A DNA stretch of 64,000 nt from Methylomonas methanica MC09. GTDB lineage: Bacteria > Pseudomonadota > Gammaproteobacteria > Methylococcales > Methylomonadaceae. The notes under the pieces are model-generated. The model worked only from the letters and a program-made list of their open reading frames with translations, had not been told where the DNA came from and did no database searches. Numbering within the stretch: the stretch's first letter is position 1; each line of letters opens with the position of its first letter. Positions 25,345-34,773 of the stretch are shown piece by piece. The position numbers were made by a program, and so were the translations under genes. The DNA lies in assembly GCF_000214665.1 (NCBI RefSeq), contig NC_015572.1, positions 2,170,001-2,234,000 on the forward strand, written 5' to 3'.

Positions 25345-25788
25345 TCAAGCGGTTTGAGACTGAGATTTACGTTGCTCCGAAGACGAAGCTTCCTCTTTGC
25401 TGACAAAACCGCAGGCTTGTCCTTGCAAATCCACACGAATAGCACCCGCCACCAGACATTCGCGGTAGCGTTTACCTCGACACCAATTTTTCAAGACCGC
25501 GCGAATCTCGATCGCTGACAGTCCAAGCTGTTCGGCCTGCGCGACCAGGTCATGATGGATGCCGATTTTGAGTGGCACTTTAGGCGCCGGCTTTTTAGGA
25601 AATGCCAGCGGAAAGTGTTTCTGCAGCAAGCCGATGTTTACTAGCAACGGATCCACTGGGTGGGACGGTTTGGCCGCCGGGGTATTGACATTCTTGGCTT
25701 GGGCTTTTTTCAGCTTTTCAGCCGCCGCTTGCCGAACCAGTTCGTCTCTAAGGCTGGCCAGTTCTTCAAATCCCATGCTGTTACCCAT
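25345..25788 (-). CDS. ProQ/FinO-domain RNA chaperone
   Basis: A 147-residue protein. After an N-terminal helical region (ELASLRDELVRQAAAEKLKKAQ) comes a ProQ/FinO domain: FPLAFPKKPAPKVPLKIGIH, LGLSAIEIRAVLKNWCRGKRY and a final VDLQGQACGFVS. FinO/ProQ proteins bind structured RNAs, and in F-like plasmids control conjugation through an antisense RNA. An ICE-borne copy could regulate the transfer genes that start at 26236 on the other strand. A second in-frame ATG lies four codons downstream of the first. Confidence 0.88.
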   Translation of the reverse strand: MGNSMGFEELASLRDELVRQAAAEKLKKAQAKNVNTPAAKPSHPVDPLLVNIGLLQKHFPLAFPKKPAPKVPLKIGIHHDLVAQAEQLGLSAIEIRAVLKNWCRGKRYRECLVAGAIRVDLQGQACGFVSKEEASSSEQRKSQSQTA

Positions 25789-26235
25789 CGTTATAACAAA
25801 ACAAAATTGTACCCGGGGAAGTCGCGAGACTGTATTTTTTTAAAACACTGAATCTCTTTAGTGCCTCAGGTAATGCCCCAATCGCAGAGAGCAGGGGTTG
25901 ATAGCAGTTGCCATTCCAACGGCGTTAGTGCCCGTGCTGCCATCAGGATGCCGCGCAAAAAGCAAAAAGGCTAGTAAGCGACGGGAATCATAAAACGCTA
26001 ATAGCAAAAGGTAAAAAAGGCAGAAGGGAAGGGGGCTTTAACGGGAAAGGGCTTATCCAAAAAAGGCGATACGCTTTAAGCAAAAGAGCGGATTGTGCAC
26101 AGTTTTGCGAAAACCCATAGCCTACCGGTCAGGGTTTTGGCTTCAATTTCAACTAAGGACTCGGCAGACTGCTACTCAAAATGAAGATGTCCATTGCCTA
26201 CCGTGGGCGATCCTGATCATTTAGAGCGAGTCGTC
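25789..26235. other. Divergent intergenic region before the pilL-like gene
   Basis: About 450 bp without a gene. The stretch 25975-26100 is strikingly purine-rich with repeated AAAAGG/AAAGGC words. It must hold the promoters for the proQ/finO-like gene (minus) and the first transfer gene (plus). It is one place an oriT or regulatory RNA could be, but I see no clear inverted repeat with a nick-site signature. Confidence 0.4.
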
Positions 26236-26805
26236 ATGAATCCAAACCCTCAGCATCCTGCTGGTTTGCTAATACTGTCCATCCTCTGGATAACCATCGC
26301 CGGATGCGCACCGATAAAACCTGAACAGACCCAATTTGTCAGTGCTCAAGACAACCAGGCCAGCCGGCTCGGCACAAACCAAGTGCTTCGCGCTGCTACC
26401 AATAACAAATTGTCAGCAAATGTATCAAGAAGTCAGCCAAAACAATCAACACCAACCATCCAAACCGGTCGCTACAGCACTTTGGCGGCAACACCCACGC
26501 CGGCGCAACGGGATCCGCTAGCGGTGATAATCGATGTGACAATTCCGGAAACGTGCGTCAGCATCGAACAAGCCATTCGCTTCCTATTGCGGCGTAGCGG
26601 TTATGAATTAGACACTGCTCTGTCAGTAGATATCATCGAACTCATGGCCAAGCCGCTACCGGCCGTGCATCGACAACTCGGCCCGATGCCCTTAAGCGAT
26701 GCGCTGACGTTGTTGGTGACGCCGAGTTTTGTTCTGCAGGACGATCCCATCAAACGATTGCTACGCTTTGTCCCTATTGACGGAAATCGGGGAGGGCGGT
26801 TATGA
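26236..26805 (+). CDS. PilL-like conjugal lipoprotein (TIGR03748 family)
   Basis: A 189-residue lipoprotein (lipobox IAGC near residue 19) whose C-terminal half matches the PilL-N/TIGR03748 pattern: GRYSTLAATPTPAQRDPLAV, then VSIEQAIRFLLRRSGYELD and LPLAVHRQLGPMPL-like LPAVHRQLGPMPLSDAL. This protein opens the transfer region of PFGI-1/PAGI-2-class ICEs. The ATG at 26236 with its hydrophobic signal is preferred to the one at 26194. It overlaps the next gene by 4 bp (ATGA). Confidence 0.8.
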   Translation: MNPNPQHPAGLLILSILWITIAGCAPIKPEQTQFVSAQDNQASRLGTNQVLRAATNNKLSANVSRSQPKQSTPTIQTGRYSTLAATPTPAQRDPLAVIIDVTIPETCVSIEQAIRFLLRRSGYELDTALSVDIIELMAKPLPAVHRQLGPMPLSDALTLLVTPSFVLQDDPIKRLLRFVPIDGNRGGRL

Positions 26806-27629
26806 ACTTCGAACCCGAAACCGTTTTTGCAACGAATGCCGAACCTGACACCCGGCAAAACCCATATCGCACCGTTCCGCACTGGCTAAAACTTGCTGGC
26901 GGAGGATTGACTGTCATAGTGTTACTGTCGTTAGGCTGGTTCGGCATGCACCGTTTGCAGCATCCTCAGCTGACATCCATGCGGGATGTCGAGAACCAAG
27001 TCGATGATCAGGCACAGCGGGGCAGCGAATTAACGACAGCGACTGAAACGCAGAAGGGGTTACCAGCTGTAGAAGCTACCGACGATCCGAATCTTCCTGC
27101 CACAGCTGACCAACCAACCCCGCCTTTGGCAACAGTGCATCAGCAAACCGCTGAATTGACCCAGACCATCCATCTGCTGAAAGCCACGGTGGCAGATCAG
27201 ACCAGTCAGTCGGCCGCCTGGCAAAGCCAACAAACTGCAATATTGCATACAGTGCAGCAGCAACTGACCGAACAGGCTGGCAAACTGGAACAACTGGCAG
27301 GGTTGATAAAGCCAAACACTGCTACCAAAGACAAGCCAGTCAAGCGGCCAACCTCAAAACTGGCCAATAAGCGAAAACATCGGGTCAAAGTAACAGTACC
27401 CTTTAATTTGATCAGTATCGATCAATGGGGCGATCAGACGTATGCCGTCTTGCAGCATCACGGCCAATGGTACGAAAAAACCAGTGGGCAAACCCTCTTG
27501 GACTGGCACATCGTTTCCATCGATCGGGATGCGCAAACCTTGATGGTTAAAAATCCGCAGGGTCAGCAGCAAACCGTGTCGATGTCCGCTAACGCCAACC
27601 GCAAACATGCTCGGCAAGATGAGCCCTAA
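26802..27629 (+). CDS. Inner-membrane coiled-coil protein of the transfer region
   Basis: A 275-residue protein with one transmembrane helix (about residues 30-49), a Gln/Thr-rich periplasmic region with coiled-coil potential (residues ~100-170: TVHQQTAELTQTIHLLKATV), a basic linker and a small C-terminal domain (TVPFNLISIDQWGDQTYAVL) that resembles the C-terminal domain of PilP/TcpC-like pilus proteins. It sits between the PilL-like and TIGR03759 genes, overlapping both, so it belongs to the transfer operon. No firm family assignment. Confidence 0.7.
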   Translation: MNFEPETVFATNAEPDTRQNPYRTVPHWLKLAGGGLTVIVLLSLGWFGMHRLQHPQLTSMRDVENQVDDQAQRGSELTTATETQKGLPAVEATDDPNLPATADQPTPPLATVHQQTAELTQTIHLLKATVADQTSQSAAWQSQQTAILHTVQQQLTEQAGKLEQLAGLIKPNTATKDKPVKRPTSKLANKRKHRVKVTVPFNLISIDQWGDQTYAVLQHHGQWYEKTSGQTLLDWHIVSIDRDAQTLMVKNPQGQQQTVSMSANANRKHARQDEP

Positions 27630-28383
27630 GCGTCAACGTCACGTTTTGATTTCTCTATTGCTACTAATCGGGCTGCAACTGCCGGCGCAGGCAAAGGAGT
27701 CCCAGGCTCAGCCATTGACTTACACCGAATCGAAAGCCCAGTCTGTTGAAGAGGAAACACGCCTCCGCCAACACTGGTCATTATCGATCGACGAATGGCG
27801 CCGCTATAAAAGCCTGATGAAAGGCATTCGCGGCAGCATCAGTCCGCCGAATATTTCCCCGATCGAAGTGTTGGGCACCCATGCCCGCAACGATCAGGAA
27901 CGCCGGCGCTATGCCGAAATCTGGGCCAGAATGCGCCATGAAGATGCCGAACGTATTCTGGCTTTTCAACAGGCTTATGCCGAAGCCTTTCAAAGATTGT
28001 ATCCCAACGAATTGCTCGTTGATTTGAGCCGATTAAAATCATCTTCCCAACCGGTCTCCGCCTCGGGTAGCCGCTTATTAGTGTTCTTAAAAATCAAACA
28101 GTGCCAAGCGTGTGAAAGCCTGGTGCAGCGTCTATTACAGCAGCCGGTGTTCAACACCCAGCCAATCGATTTGTACTTTGTCGATACCCAACCGCAACGC
28201 GACGATGCCTTGATTCAGCAGTGGGCTAAACAACAGCATCTCGACAGCGCCCGTATAAAACAGGGCTTGTTGACATTGAATCATGATCAGGGCAATTATT
28301 TTAAAGTCAGCCAGCAACTGGTAGGCACGATGCCACAGGTCTTCAAACTGACCGGCCAAACGTTGGAAGCTCTGCGATTATAA
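27607..28383 (+). CDS. TIGR03759-family ICE protein
   Basis: A 258-residue exported protein (hydrophobic leader about residues 12-27, cleavage near AQA-KES). The region LRQHWSLSIDEWRRYKSLMKG, then SPIEVLGTHARNDQERRRYAEI is the signature of TIGR03759 proteins of PFGI-1-like ICEs. The C-terminal half has a thioredoxin-fold appearance with a Cys pair (KQCQACESL). The start could also be ATG 27619. The next gene begins directly after its stop. Confidence 0.85.
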   Translation: MLGKMSPKRQRHVLISLLLLIGLQLPAQAKESQAQPLTYTESKAQSVEEETRLRQHWSLSIDEWRRYKSLMKGIRGSISPPNISPIEVLGTHARNDQERRRYAEIWARMRHEDAERILAFQQAYAEAFQRLYPNELLVDLSRLKSSSQPVSASGSRLLVFLKIKQCQACESLVQRLLQQPVFNTQPIDLYFVDTQPQRDDALIQQWAKQQHLDSARIKQGLLTLNHDQGNYFKVSQQLVGTMPQVFKLTGQTLEALRL

Positions 28384-28950
28384 ATGGCTGTCTTCAAATC
28401 TATAGGCTGCAATCGGTTTGGCGTCGTAATCGCAACCTTGCTTTGTCACGGAATTCCCACAAGCTGGGCCAAGGATAGCATCCCGGCTAATTATCGGCAC
28501 ATCGCCGCTGAACACCGGCTGCCGGCCGATGTCTTGTATAGCGTCGCCATCACCGAAAGTGGCCAAAAGCTGCGTAGCGGCAAGTTGAGACCCTGGCCGT
28601 GGACATTGAATGTGGCCGGCAAAGCGCTGCGTTATCCAACTCGGCTGGCTGCCTGGCGAGGTCTGACGGAATATCTGCAACAAGGTGTCGATTTAATCGA
28701 CATCGGCATCATGCAAGTTAATTGGCGTTATCACCGGGAACAATTAGGTTCGCCCTGGCAAGCACTGGAACCCTTTCACAATACCCGTACCGGCGCCCGG
28801 ATACTCAAACGCGAACACCAAAAAACCGGCACCTGGAAAACGGCCATTGGTCATTATCATTCACCGGGTAGCAAACCCAAGCAGCAAGAACGTGCCCAAC
28901 ACTATACGCAACGGGTAGTCAAACGCATGGCACAGTTACGAAGTGAATAA
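28384..28950 (+). CDS. Conjugal lytic transglycosylase (SLT family)
   Basis: A 188-residue exported muramidase: signal peptide (residues ~1-29, cleavage near SWA), then LPADVLYSVAITESGQKL with the catalytic Glu in ITESG, RPWPWTLNVAGKALRY, and IGIMQVNWRYH. It locally cuts peptidoglycan for assembly of the type IV secretion channel. It is the last gene before a ~9.6 kb cargo block; in related ICEs it is followed directly by the TIGR03765 gene, here at 38606. Confidence 0.9.
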   Translation: MAVFKSIGCNRFGVVIATLLCHGIPTSWAKDSIPANYRHIAAEHRLPADVLYSVAITESGQKLRSGKLRPWPWTLNVAGKALRYPTRLAAWRGLTEYLQQGVDLIDIGIMQVNWRYHREQLGSPWQALEPFHNTRTGARILKREHQKTGTWKTAIGHYHSPGSKPKQQERAQHYTQRVVKRMAQLRSE

Positions 28951-28981
28951 TCAGATTCGGGGCACTTATAACCCAACCACA

Positions 28982-29614
28982 TTACAGATTGTGCGCAATC
29001 TCAGCCAGCATGTTGCGATGATCAACATAATCAATAGTAATCGTGATTGGTCTGTCTCCCAGTAATAACCGCAAGGAGGGATAGGCGGCTACGCCCATTG
29101 CCCGTGCCGCTTGAATCTCCTGCTGCAACTCAAGCTCGATTGCCGGGCTGAGTAGATCTTGGTTAAACGCGTCACTATCCAAACCCATTTCGGTGGCACA
29201 GGCTAGTAGGGTAGGGAGCAGCGAAGGATTTTTGGCCTGCTGGTAATACGCTAACTGAACGGCGCGTAGTAACCGAGTCTCACAGTCAGCACCTTGCCGT
29301 CGGGCGGCCAATAGCGCCCGGCAAGCCGGATAGGTTGACCGCACTGGCGTATTCAAACGCCAGAAATCAAAATTAAACACAACGCCAGGCACCGTAGTTT
29401 CGATACGGCGCCAAGTCTTTTGTATCGCTTCTTGCATGTCCAACGGCATCGGTGCGCGGGTATCCGGCGCTAAACCGCCCAGCAAATACACAAACTCGAT
29501 AGAGGCAGGCAAGTCTTGTTGCAAAGCTTGCAAGCTGGTACTGAAGGCATAGCACCAGCTACACATCGGGTCATGGATATAGAACAAACGCGGTGCCGGC
29601 ATCAGTGTATTCAT
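28982..29614 (-). CDS. DsbA-family thiol:disulphide protein
   Basis: About 210 residues from the ATG at 29614 (an in-frame ATG at 29707 would give 241). It has a CSWC active site in YIHDPMCSWCYAF, a helical insertion and the thioredoxin-fold tail (MGVAAYPSLRLLLGD, with the cis-Pro). The pattern matches cytoplasmic DsbA-like proteins of the COG3531/FrnE type; no signal peptide is evident with either start. It is the first cargo gene, on the opposite strand to the transfer genes. Confidence 0.85.
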   Translation of the reverse strand: MNTLMPAPRLFYIHDPMCSWCYAFSTSLQALQQDLPASIEFVYLLGGLAPDTRAPMPLDMQEAIQKTWRRIETTVPGVVFNFDFWRLNTPVRSTYPACRALLAARRQGADCETRLLRAVQLAYYQQAKNPSLLPTLLACATEMGLDSDAFNQDLLSPAIELELQQEIQAARAMGVAAYPSLRLLLGDRPITITIDYVDHRNMLAEIAHNL

Positions 29615-29797
29615 GAATTTAGCGCAAGATTGAAAACCGAAGACAGTCATTGTAGGCACGGCATTGACGCCCGCGCTAGCATCATCTTGGCAGGCATTGG
29701 TTGCCATACGTTAAACGGATTATGCGCCAATTGACGCATTGTCAGCCCTTAGGCAAGCTCTCTACAATGGCTATAACCGCTACTACCGAGATGAGTT

Positions 29798-30601
29798 ATG
29801 CTTGCCACCAAACGCTACGAATACTTACCCATTGAACTGATTCAATATCACCACACCCTGACCAATCACCGAGAATTGGATAGGGCCAAAGTCGCTCATC
29901 TCGAACGAGACATTGTGGCCAACGGTTTGTTCGAGCCCCTTGTGGTCTGGGAACGACAAAGTAAGGAATATTATCTGGTCGGCGGATTTCACAGGATGGA
30001 AGCGATCCAAGCCATTCGCCGCAGTCACCCAGGCTATTTCGATCAAGTCGATGTTCGCGTGGTAGCCGGTGATCCGGATGAGATCAAAGCGCTGAATTTG
30101 AAACTGAACTCCGATCGAGTCGATACCCGCATCACCGACTATTTCCAGACCGTAATTTATCTGAACAACGCCAATTGGTCCAAAGAACGCATCGCGGAAT
30201 TCTTTGACAAAAGCGTCAGTTGGATTGAAGACATCATTCGCTATGCGCCAATGATCACAGACGCCATGCGCGAAAAGTTAGCCAATGGCGAGTTATCCTG
30301 GAGTCGAGCCAAGGATATTCTGCGCAAAGCCTTGAAAGCGCCACCGGGCAATGAGAAGAGCATCATCGAAACCGAATTGGCCCAACCGGCACAAGCCATC
30401 AGCAAACCGTTGCCGTTTAAATCCACAGTGAAACGGCTATCGGTTTGGATGGAAAAAGCACCAAAACGAACATTCAAGGTCAACGCCGCCGATCTGCATG
30501 CATTGCTCATCACCCTGAACGGCAAAAATGTGAGTCCAGAATACCTGGAACGTGCCCGACAGGCCTTTCCGATGTTATGGGATGACGAAGAAGGCGATTA
30601 A
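29798..30601 (+). CDS. ParB/Srx-type nuclease-domain protein
   Basis: A 267-residue protein with an N-terminal ParB-like domain (residues ~10-75: DIVANGLFEPLVVW, GGFHRMEAIQAI with the family GxxR motif) and a middle helical region with a helix-turn-helix (WSKERIAEFFDKSVSWIEDII) as in ParB/Spo0J DNA-binding domains. The C-terminal part is specific. ICE-borne ParB-like proteins take part in partition or regulation. No ParA is adjacent. The TTGACG at ~29732 is too far from a -10 to call a promoter. Confidence 0.85.
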   Translation: MLATKRYEYLPIELIQYHHTLTNHRELDRAKVAHLERDIVANGLFEPLVVWERQSKEYYLVGGFHRMEAIQAIRRSHPGYFDQVDVRVVAGDPDEIKALNLKLNSDRVDTRITDYFQTVIYLNNANWSKERIAEFFDKSVSWIEDIIRYAPMITDAMREKLANGELSWSRAKDILRKALKAPPGNEKSIIETELAQPAQAISKPLPFKSTVKRLSVWMEKAPKRTFKVNAADLHALLITLNGKNVSPEYLERARQAFPMLWDDEEGD

Positions 30602-30604
30602 GAT

Positions 30605-30787
30605 TTATTCAATCGCGCAGCCAAGCGGGTAAATCCGGCATTGTGATTGCTGATTCTTTACAGCTATTCCCAACGCTTTAGGCGGGGCAATCACGACGAC
30701 CCGTTGTTTGCCCCGCGTGACGTCGGTGTACAATGGATTGCGTTCCAGCAGCATAAAATGCTGCATGTCCATTGAAATGACCACCAT
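30605..30787 (-). pseudogene. RecD-like helicase C-terminal remnant
   Basis: The frame reads FMLLERNPLYTDVTRGKQRV then KALGIAVKNQ, the C-terminal motif VI region of RecD2/UvrD-like helicases (usually LLxRNLLYTAVTRGKK...KALxIAVRN). Only about 60 residues remain; everything upstream is lost and replaced by unrelated sequence. It shows that a helicase gene once occupied this cargo site. Confidence 0.7.
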
Positions 30788-31312
30788 GGGGTATAAGGGC
30801 TGCGGACATCTCTGATTGACGTGGGCGATCGATAGCTAGGGCCGGGCAGCGACGTTGGCTGCGTTAAAAAATTAAATACATTTTACCGTCAGCTATCGAT
30901 ACTGCGAAACTACTGGTTCGACCATTTCGCGACAATCAGGGTTTCGCATTTTATGGCAGCAATAAATTCGAAAGCTGTCACTTGCCTTTTAAAATTCTGG
31001 AAAAATTCAAGGCTTATAGCTCTTTTTAGCAAGTCTGGGTTGATAACACTTTAGTCATTTATGCGTTGGCCCCAGCAATCAAATTCAATGTCATAACCTT
31101 AGGAAATTTCAAAGCTTACCCATCCGATCTATTCATTCTGTTTATACCTGAATTGAGTATTCTGGCTTATTTTTTAATAAAAAATTACCTTAAGGAACCT
31201 CTGATTAATTCAATTTTTTAAGATAATCTGGTTCGCAAGTCATTGATTTGATTGGCGCCAAAATTCTGGGTTACGAATTAATCAGAGATACCTTAACCAA
31301 TCCTAGTCAAGC
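30788..31312. other. Non-coding interval with a palindrome
   Basis: About 520 bp, becoming AT-rich toward 31312, with no convincing gene. It contains the inverted repeat at 30828-30900. Confidence 0.45.
30828..30900. repeat. Inverted repeat ATCGATAGCT ... AGCTATCGAT
   Basis: Perfect 10-bp arms at 30828-30837 and 30891-30900 around a 53-bp centre. It could be the footprint of a small non-autonomous element. Confidence 0.55.
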
Positions 31313-32360
31313 TCATTTATTTGATATTGACATTTTCCTTGAGAAAATTAAATATCCTTGGTGAAATGAATTTGCCAATAAAAAAAACTCAATAAAAATA
31401 AAATATAATATAGTTGAATTTTTTGAAATTTCTTTAAAAAAATCAATGTCAAAATAACTTTTTAAATTTTTTGACATAAAAGAAATCTCATTATATTTCG
31501 TTTGATAGGCAAGTACATAAGGAAGAGTCAAGTGAATAATTGGTGGGGAAAATATAGGAAATGCAAGCATTAGCATCCTTACAAGTCGCTCAGTAATGTA
31601 TAAATGAGGCCCATCAAAAACAGTTAATCTATTTTTGTTATTTTTGTATCCAAAAAATATAGACCCAACAGGAATGTTGGATTGATAATAAATTTTTCTT
31701 AATATTAATGAGGAAAGTATGGATAGTATACATACCCCTATTGTAATATATATTATCATAGAAAGTTGGTCCAGCTTTATTCCGGTAGAAACGCCTATGT
31801 ATTCTGTTAACTCCTTCTTGATAAAATTAATGTCATTTTTATAATTATCATTAATAATAAATTCATTGATGCTATATGACGCCTGTGAAATATCCAAAAT
31901 ATTTACATCCGAAATGTCCATTCTATTTTGGAGCGCAAACAGTATTGGATATTCAAAAAAACAATCAATTTTTTCTGGCAAATATAATGGATAAGGCATA
32001 GGAGTCCTAAACAAGATGATCTCTTCTTTTGGAGTCGCTATAGGAAAATCCAAATTTTCTTCTAATTCAATTTTAAAAAAACCATTTCCCATAGGTAAAC
32101 GGGCTAATATTGGTTTTTTAGTCCGATCATCAAAATCGATCCTAATTTTTACGGGAAGCCATTTATATGGACAAATGGTTTTTATAGAATCTACACGCTT
32201 GAAAGCAGCTGAAACATAGTCACCTCTATTTTCGCTCTTCAGATTAAAAGAATTTAGCTTTTTGTCTAAATTAGATTCAATTATTTCTTCTGGCAAGATG
32301 CTCTTGTCCTTACTCCATCCTGAATCCGTGCTCCCGGTAGCTGAAACGCCCCCGACTACG
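31313..32360 (-). pseudogene. Membrane-protein fragment, 3' part of a gene probably split by the IS1380-type element
   Basis: The open frame (to 32371 if the ATG at 32371 inside the IS end is counted) encodes ~350 residues: a polar N-terminal region with a DFPIATPKEEI segment, then transmembrane helices around residues 205-225, 265-285 and a final pair near the C-terminus. AT-rich. The only possible ATG for the full frame lies in the IS terminal repeat, and the 166-residue frame at 33992-34492 across the IS is AT-rich, same-strand and has a transmembrane helix. I infer one interrupted gene; the exact junction is not proven. Confidence 0.55.
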
Positions 32361-34003
32361 CATACGCGCATTTTTTTCGGTCGACTGAACCATCATCGTG
32401 TTGTTTTTAGCGTCCCTACCGTCGAATTTATCCTAAAAAAACTTGGCATCGCCTTGTGTCATCGCATTTTTTGTACGTTTGGCCGACAACCGGCAAATGC
32501 CTGGCAGCCCGGCCTGATCGGCAGGGAGGGCGAGTACGTGGAACACGGTGTTTTCGCCGGTGTTTACCCAGGCGCGGCTTTCGGCTGCACCACCAAACGA
32601 TGCTGCAAATACTCAAACAGTCTGGCAACCGGCGATGCTTGCCCCAAATCCAGCCACCACTGGCGAGCTTTATGAATCACCTGCGCGGCGCGATACATGA
32701 TTTCCTGTAACACGGTTCTGATCCGCCGCCGCTTGGCTGGGTGTCGGATCGGCGCCAAGTCGCCGAGCAGGCCTAATTGCCCGAGCAACCGCAGGCAGTT
32801 GTAAGCCAGCATGCCCAAGCGCAGGATGACGTCATTGGTGTCGAATTTGCCGGATGGCAGGCGTTCCAGGTCAAGATCGGTCTTGAATTCGGAGTGGAAT
32901 TGTTCGTGGGTGCCGTGGTCGCGATAACGTTCGATCACCAGGGCTTCCTCGTCGTCCAGACTGGTCCACCAGCCTTCCAGCTCGATGTCAGGCATCAGCA
33001 GGTGTTGTCCGTGCCGGGTGATGGTGCGCTCGATCAGTCGAATCACCAGCCGGAAGCGTCGGGTTTGTTTGCCGAAGGCACGTTCGACGCTCATCGAAAA
33101 CAGCGCCTCGCGTTTGCCGGGTCGTTTTTCGACAAAGCTACCTGCGGCCTCGGCTTGCGCGACCCAATGGTCTTTGTCCTGACGGCGCGGGTTCCATTTC
33201 ACCAGGTACTCGAAGCTCCGATCCACGGCGGCCCAGCGCTCTTTTTCAGCCGCCACCGCAAACAGCAGTTTGGCGCTATCGAAACCGGAATCCTTGCGCA
33301 TCAGTACCGCTTGATCCGTCGGCACCAAGCGCTCGACGCGCGGTAACAGTCGCTCCAGAAAATACTCAATCTCCAGCGACGAATGCCAGCGCCCGGGGCG
33401 CAGCTCCAGACCAATACACCAGCCTTCGTTGCCCAGATAGGCCGCCACCGGTGTATAACCATCCACGCCTTGGTAGGTGCGACCGACGTCTTCTTTCTTG
33501 CTGCCGCTTTGATCCATCACAAAGGTATCCATGTCCAGACAGACGTAGCCTTTGTGCGCGGTGATCGGTGCGTCGGCACGTTCAATCAGACGGACCGACA
33601 TCTCGTCTAGCGGTTCGCGCAGCTTGTCACTGACGCGGTCCAGGCGTTGCCGCAGCCAAACACTGCCAGGCACTTTGCGCAGGTTCAGCGCCTGCTTGAA
33701 AAACCGATCTTCCCGAAACGGCTCAATCGCCTCGAAGTCACTCTTGCCGATACTAAGCAGGCCGGTCGCCGATTTCACGACGTCGGAAGTCTTGATACCT
33801 TGCGAGACCGGTATTCGTCCATCGACGACCGCTTCGACGTTGATAATATCCATACATTGGCCGACCAAGGCCAGTCCGGCATACGAGGTAAATTCCTTTT
33901 TTGAAGCTTTCAGTTTGAAGCGGGCCATGGTCAGTTTGGGTGAACAAGAAAATGATAATTATCCTATATCTATCATCGCTTTACATTAATATTAGCGCGT
34001 ATG
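32361..34003 (-). mobile_element. IS1380-family insertion sequence
   Basis: The element carries one complete IS1380-type transposase. Approximate ends are set by the inverted pair CATACGCGC (32361-32369) and GCGCGTATG (33995-34003); I could not identify a convincing target duplication, so the ends are tentative to within some bases. It is GC-rich in contrast with the AT-rich sequences on both sides, confirming that it is inserted. Confidence 0.75.
32564..33928 (-). CDS. IS1380-family transposase
   Basis: A 454-residue DDE transposase. The first Asp is in YVCLDMDTFVMDQSG, the second region is VLMRKDSGFDSAKLLFAV and the Glu region is YRDHGTHEQFHSEFKTDLDL, followed by the LPSGKFDTNDVILRLGMLAYN helix typical of the family. 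Length is normal and no frameshift is seen. Confidence 0.92.
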   Translation of the reverse strand: MARFKLKASKKEFTSYAGLALVGQCMDIINVEAVVDGRIPVSQGIKTSDVVKSATGLLSIGKSDFEAIEPFREDRFFKQALNLRKVPGSVWLRQRLDRVSDKLREPLDEMSVRLIERADAPITAHKGYVCLDMDTFVMDQSGSKKEDVGRTYQGVDGYTPVAAYLGNEGWCIGLELRPGRWHSSLEIEYFLERLLPRVERLVPTDQAVLMRKDSGFDSAKLLFAVAAEKERWAAVDRSFEYLVKWNPRRQDKDHWVAQAEAAGSFVEKRPGKREALFSMSVERAFGKQTRRFRLVIRLIERTITRHGQHLLMPDIELEGWWTSLDDEEALVIERYRDHGTHEQFHSEFKTDLDLERLPSGKFDTNDVILRLGMLAYNCLRLLGQLGLLGDLAPIRHPAKRRRIRTVLQEIMYRAAQVIHKARQWWLDLGQASPVARLFEYLQHRLVVQPKAAPG

Positions 34004-34492
34004 AACACGGACTAAGGTCCATATAAAAATGCTTATTTCCTTTTTTAGCGTATTGCTATAAACGCGGATTCCTGGTATGGGGTTGTGAGCTATGCCAATA
34101 GTATTTAAAAATTGGCTAGCCTGTGCAATAGCATCAACTAAAAGAATATTTTTATTCTCTTGATCAACAGGAGTCAAAGTAATTTCTGAAGCATTTTCAA
34201 TATTATGGGGTGACAGTCTAAAAGTTAATGCTTGATCAAAACGGGACGTTAGTAATGCTTCAATTTTTATATCTAAATAGGCGTTTCTTAAAAAATCAAC
34301 TGACCCAATTATTTTTGATGCTTGAAAAAAGTATGTTAATGTAAGTAAAGCAATTGATATGAGCAGGGTTTTAAGCAGTTTTAAATCCTCAGAAAACGTA
34401 TCAATGTCTGTATAGTTTTTAGAGAATCGTTTGTTTGCTTCAGTTACTTTTCGATTATTTCGACGGTTAGAATTATTCTTTTTTCGGCGCAT
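33992..34492 (-). pseudogene. Small membrane-protein fragment, 5' part of the gene interrupted by the IS1380-type element
   Basis: A 166-residue frame with a very basic N-terminus (MRRKKNNSNRRNNRK), one transmembrane helix (about residues 42-60) and a polar domain. The last codons (VRVHTR) come from the IS end. AT-rich and co-oriented with 31313-32360; together they would make a ~500-residue membrane protein. No domain is recognised. Confidence 0.55.
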
Positions 34493-34773
34493 AAAAATTT
34501 AGACTATAATCAACTGCAGGCAAGTTTTTCATTTTGATGGTTAGGGATTTATATAAATAATTAATATTGTAAGGGTTTCTTGGTCGAAAGAGATATAATT
34601 TATTTAATTACTGATGGCCTCGATTTGCCTTATACCTTTGGCTGGATATGACCACACGAAGTTGAGAGTTAAGATTTGCCTACATATGGTTCTGCTACAA
34701 AATATGAGATTCGAATAAACCAGGTAGCTGGGCTTTGTTCGCTAGTAAGCCAGTAGAATAATGGGTTAGTATG

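Noticed and set aside
25304..25402. Short frame overlapping the MNT gene as a HEPN toxin
   Set aside because: Only about 33 codons and no R-x4-6-H motif.
32262..32675. Plus-strand frame across the IS1380 right end
   Set aside because: It crosses the junction of IS and host sequence antisense to the transposase.
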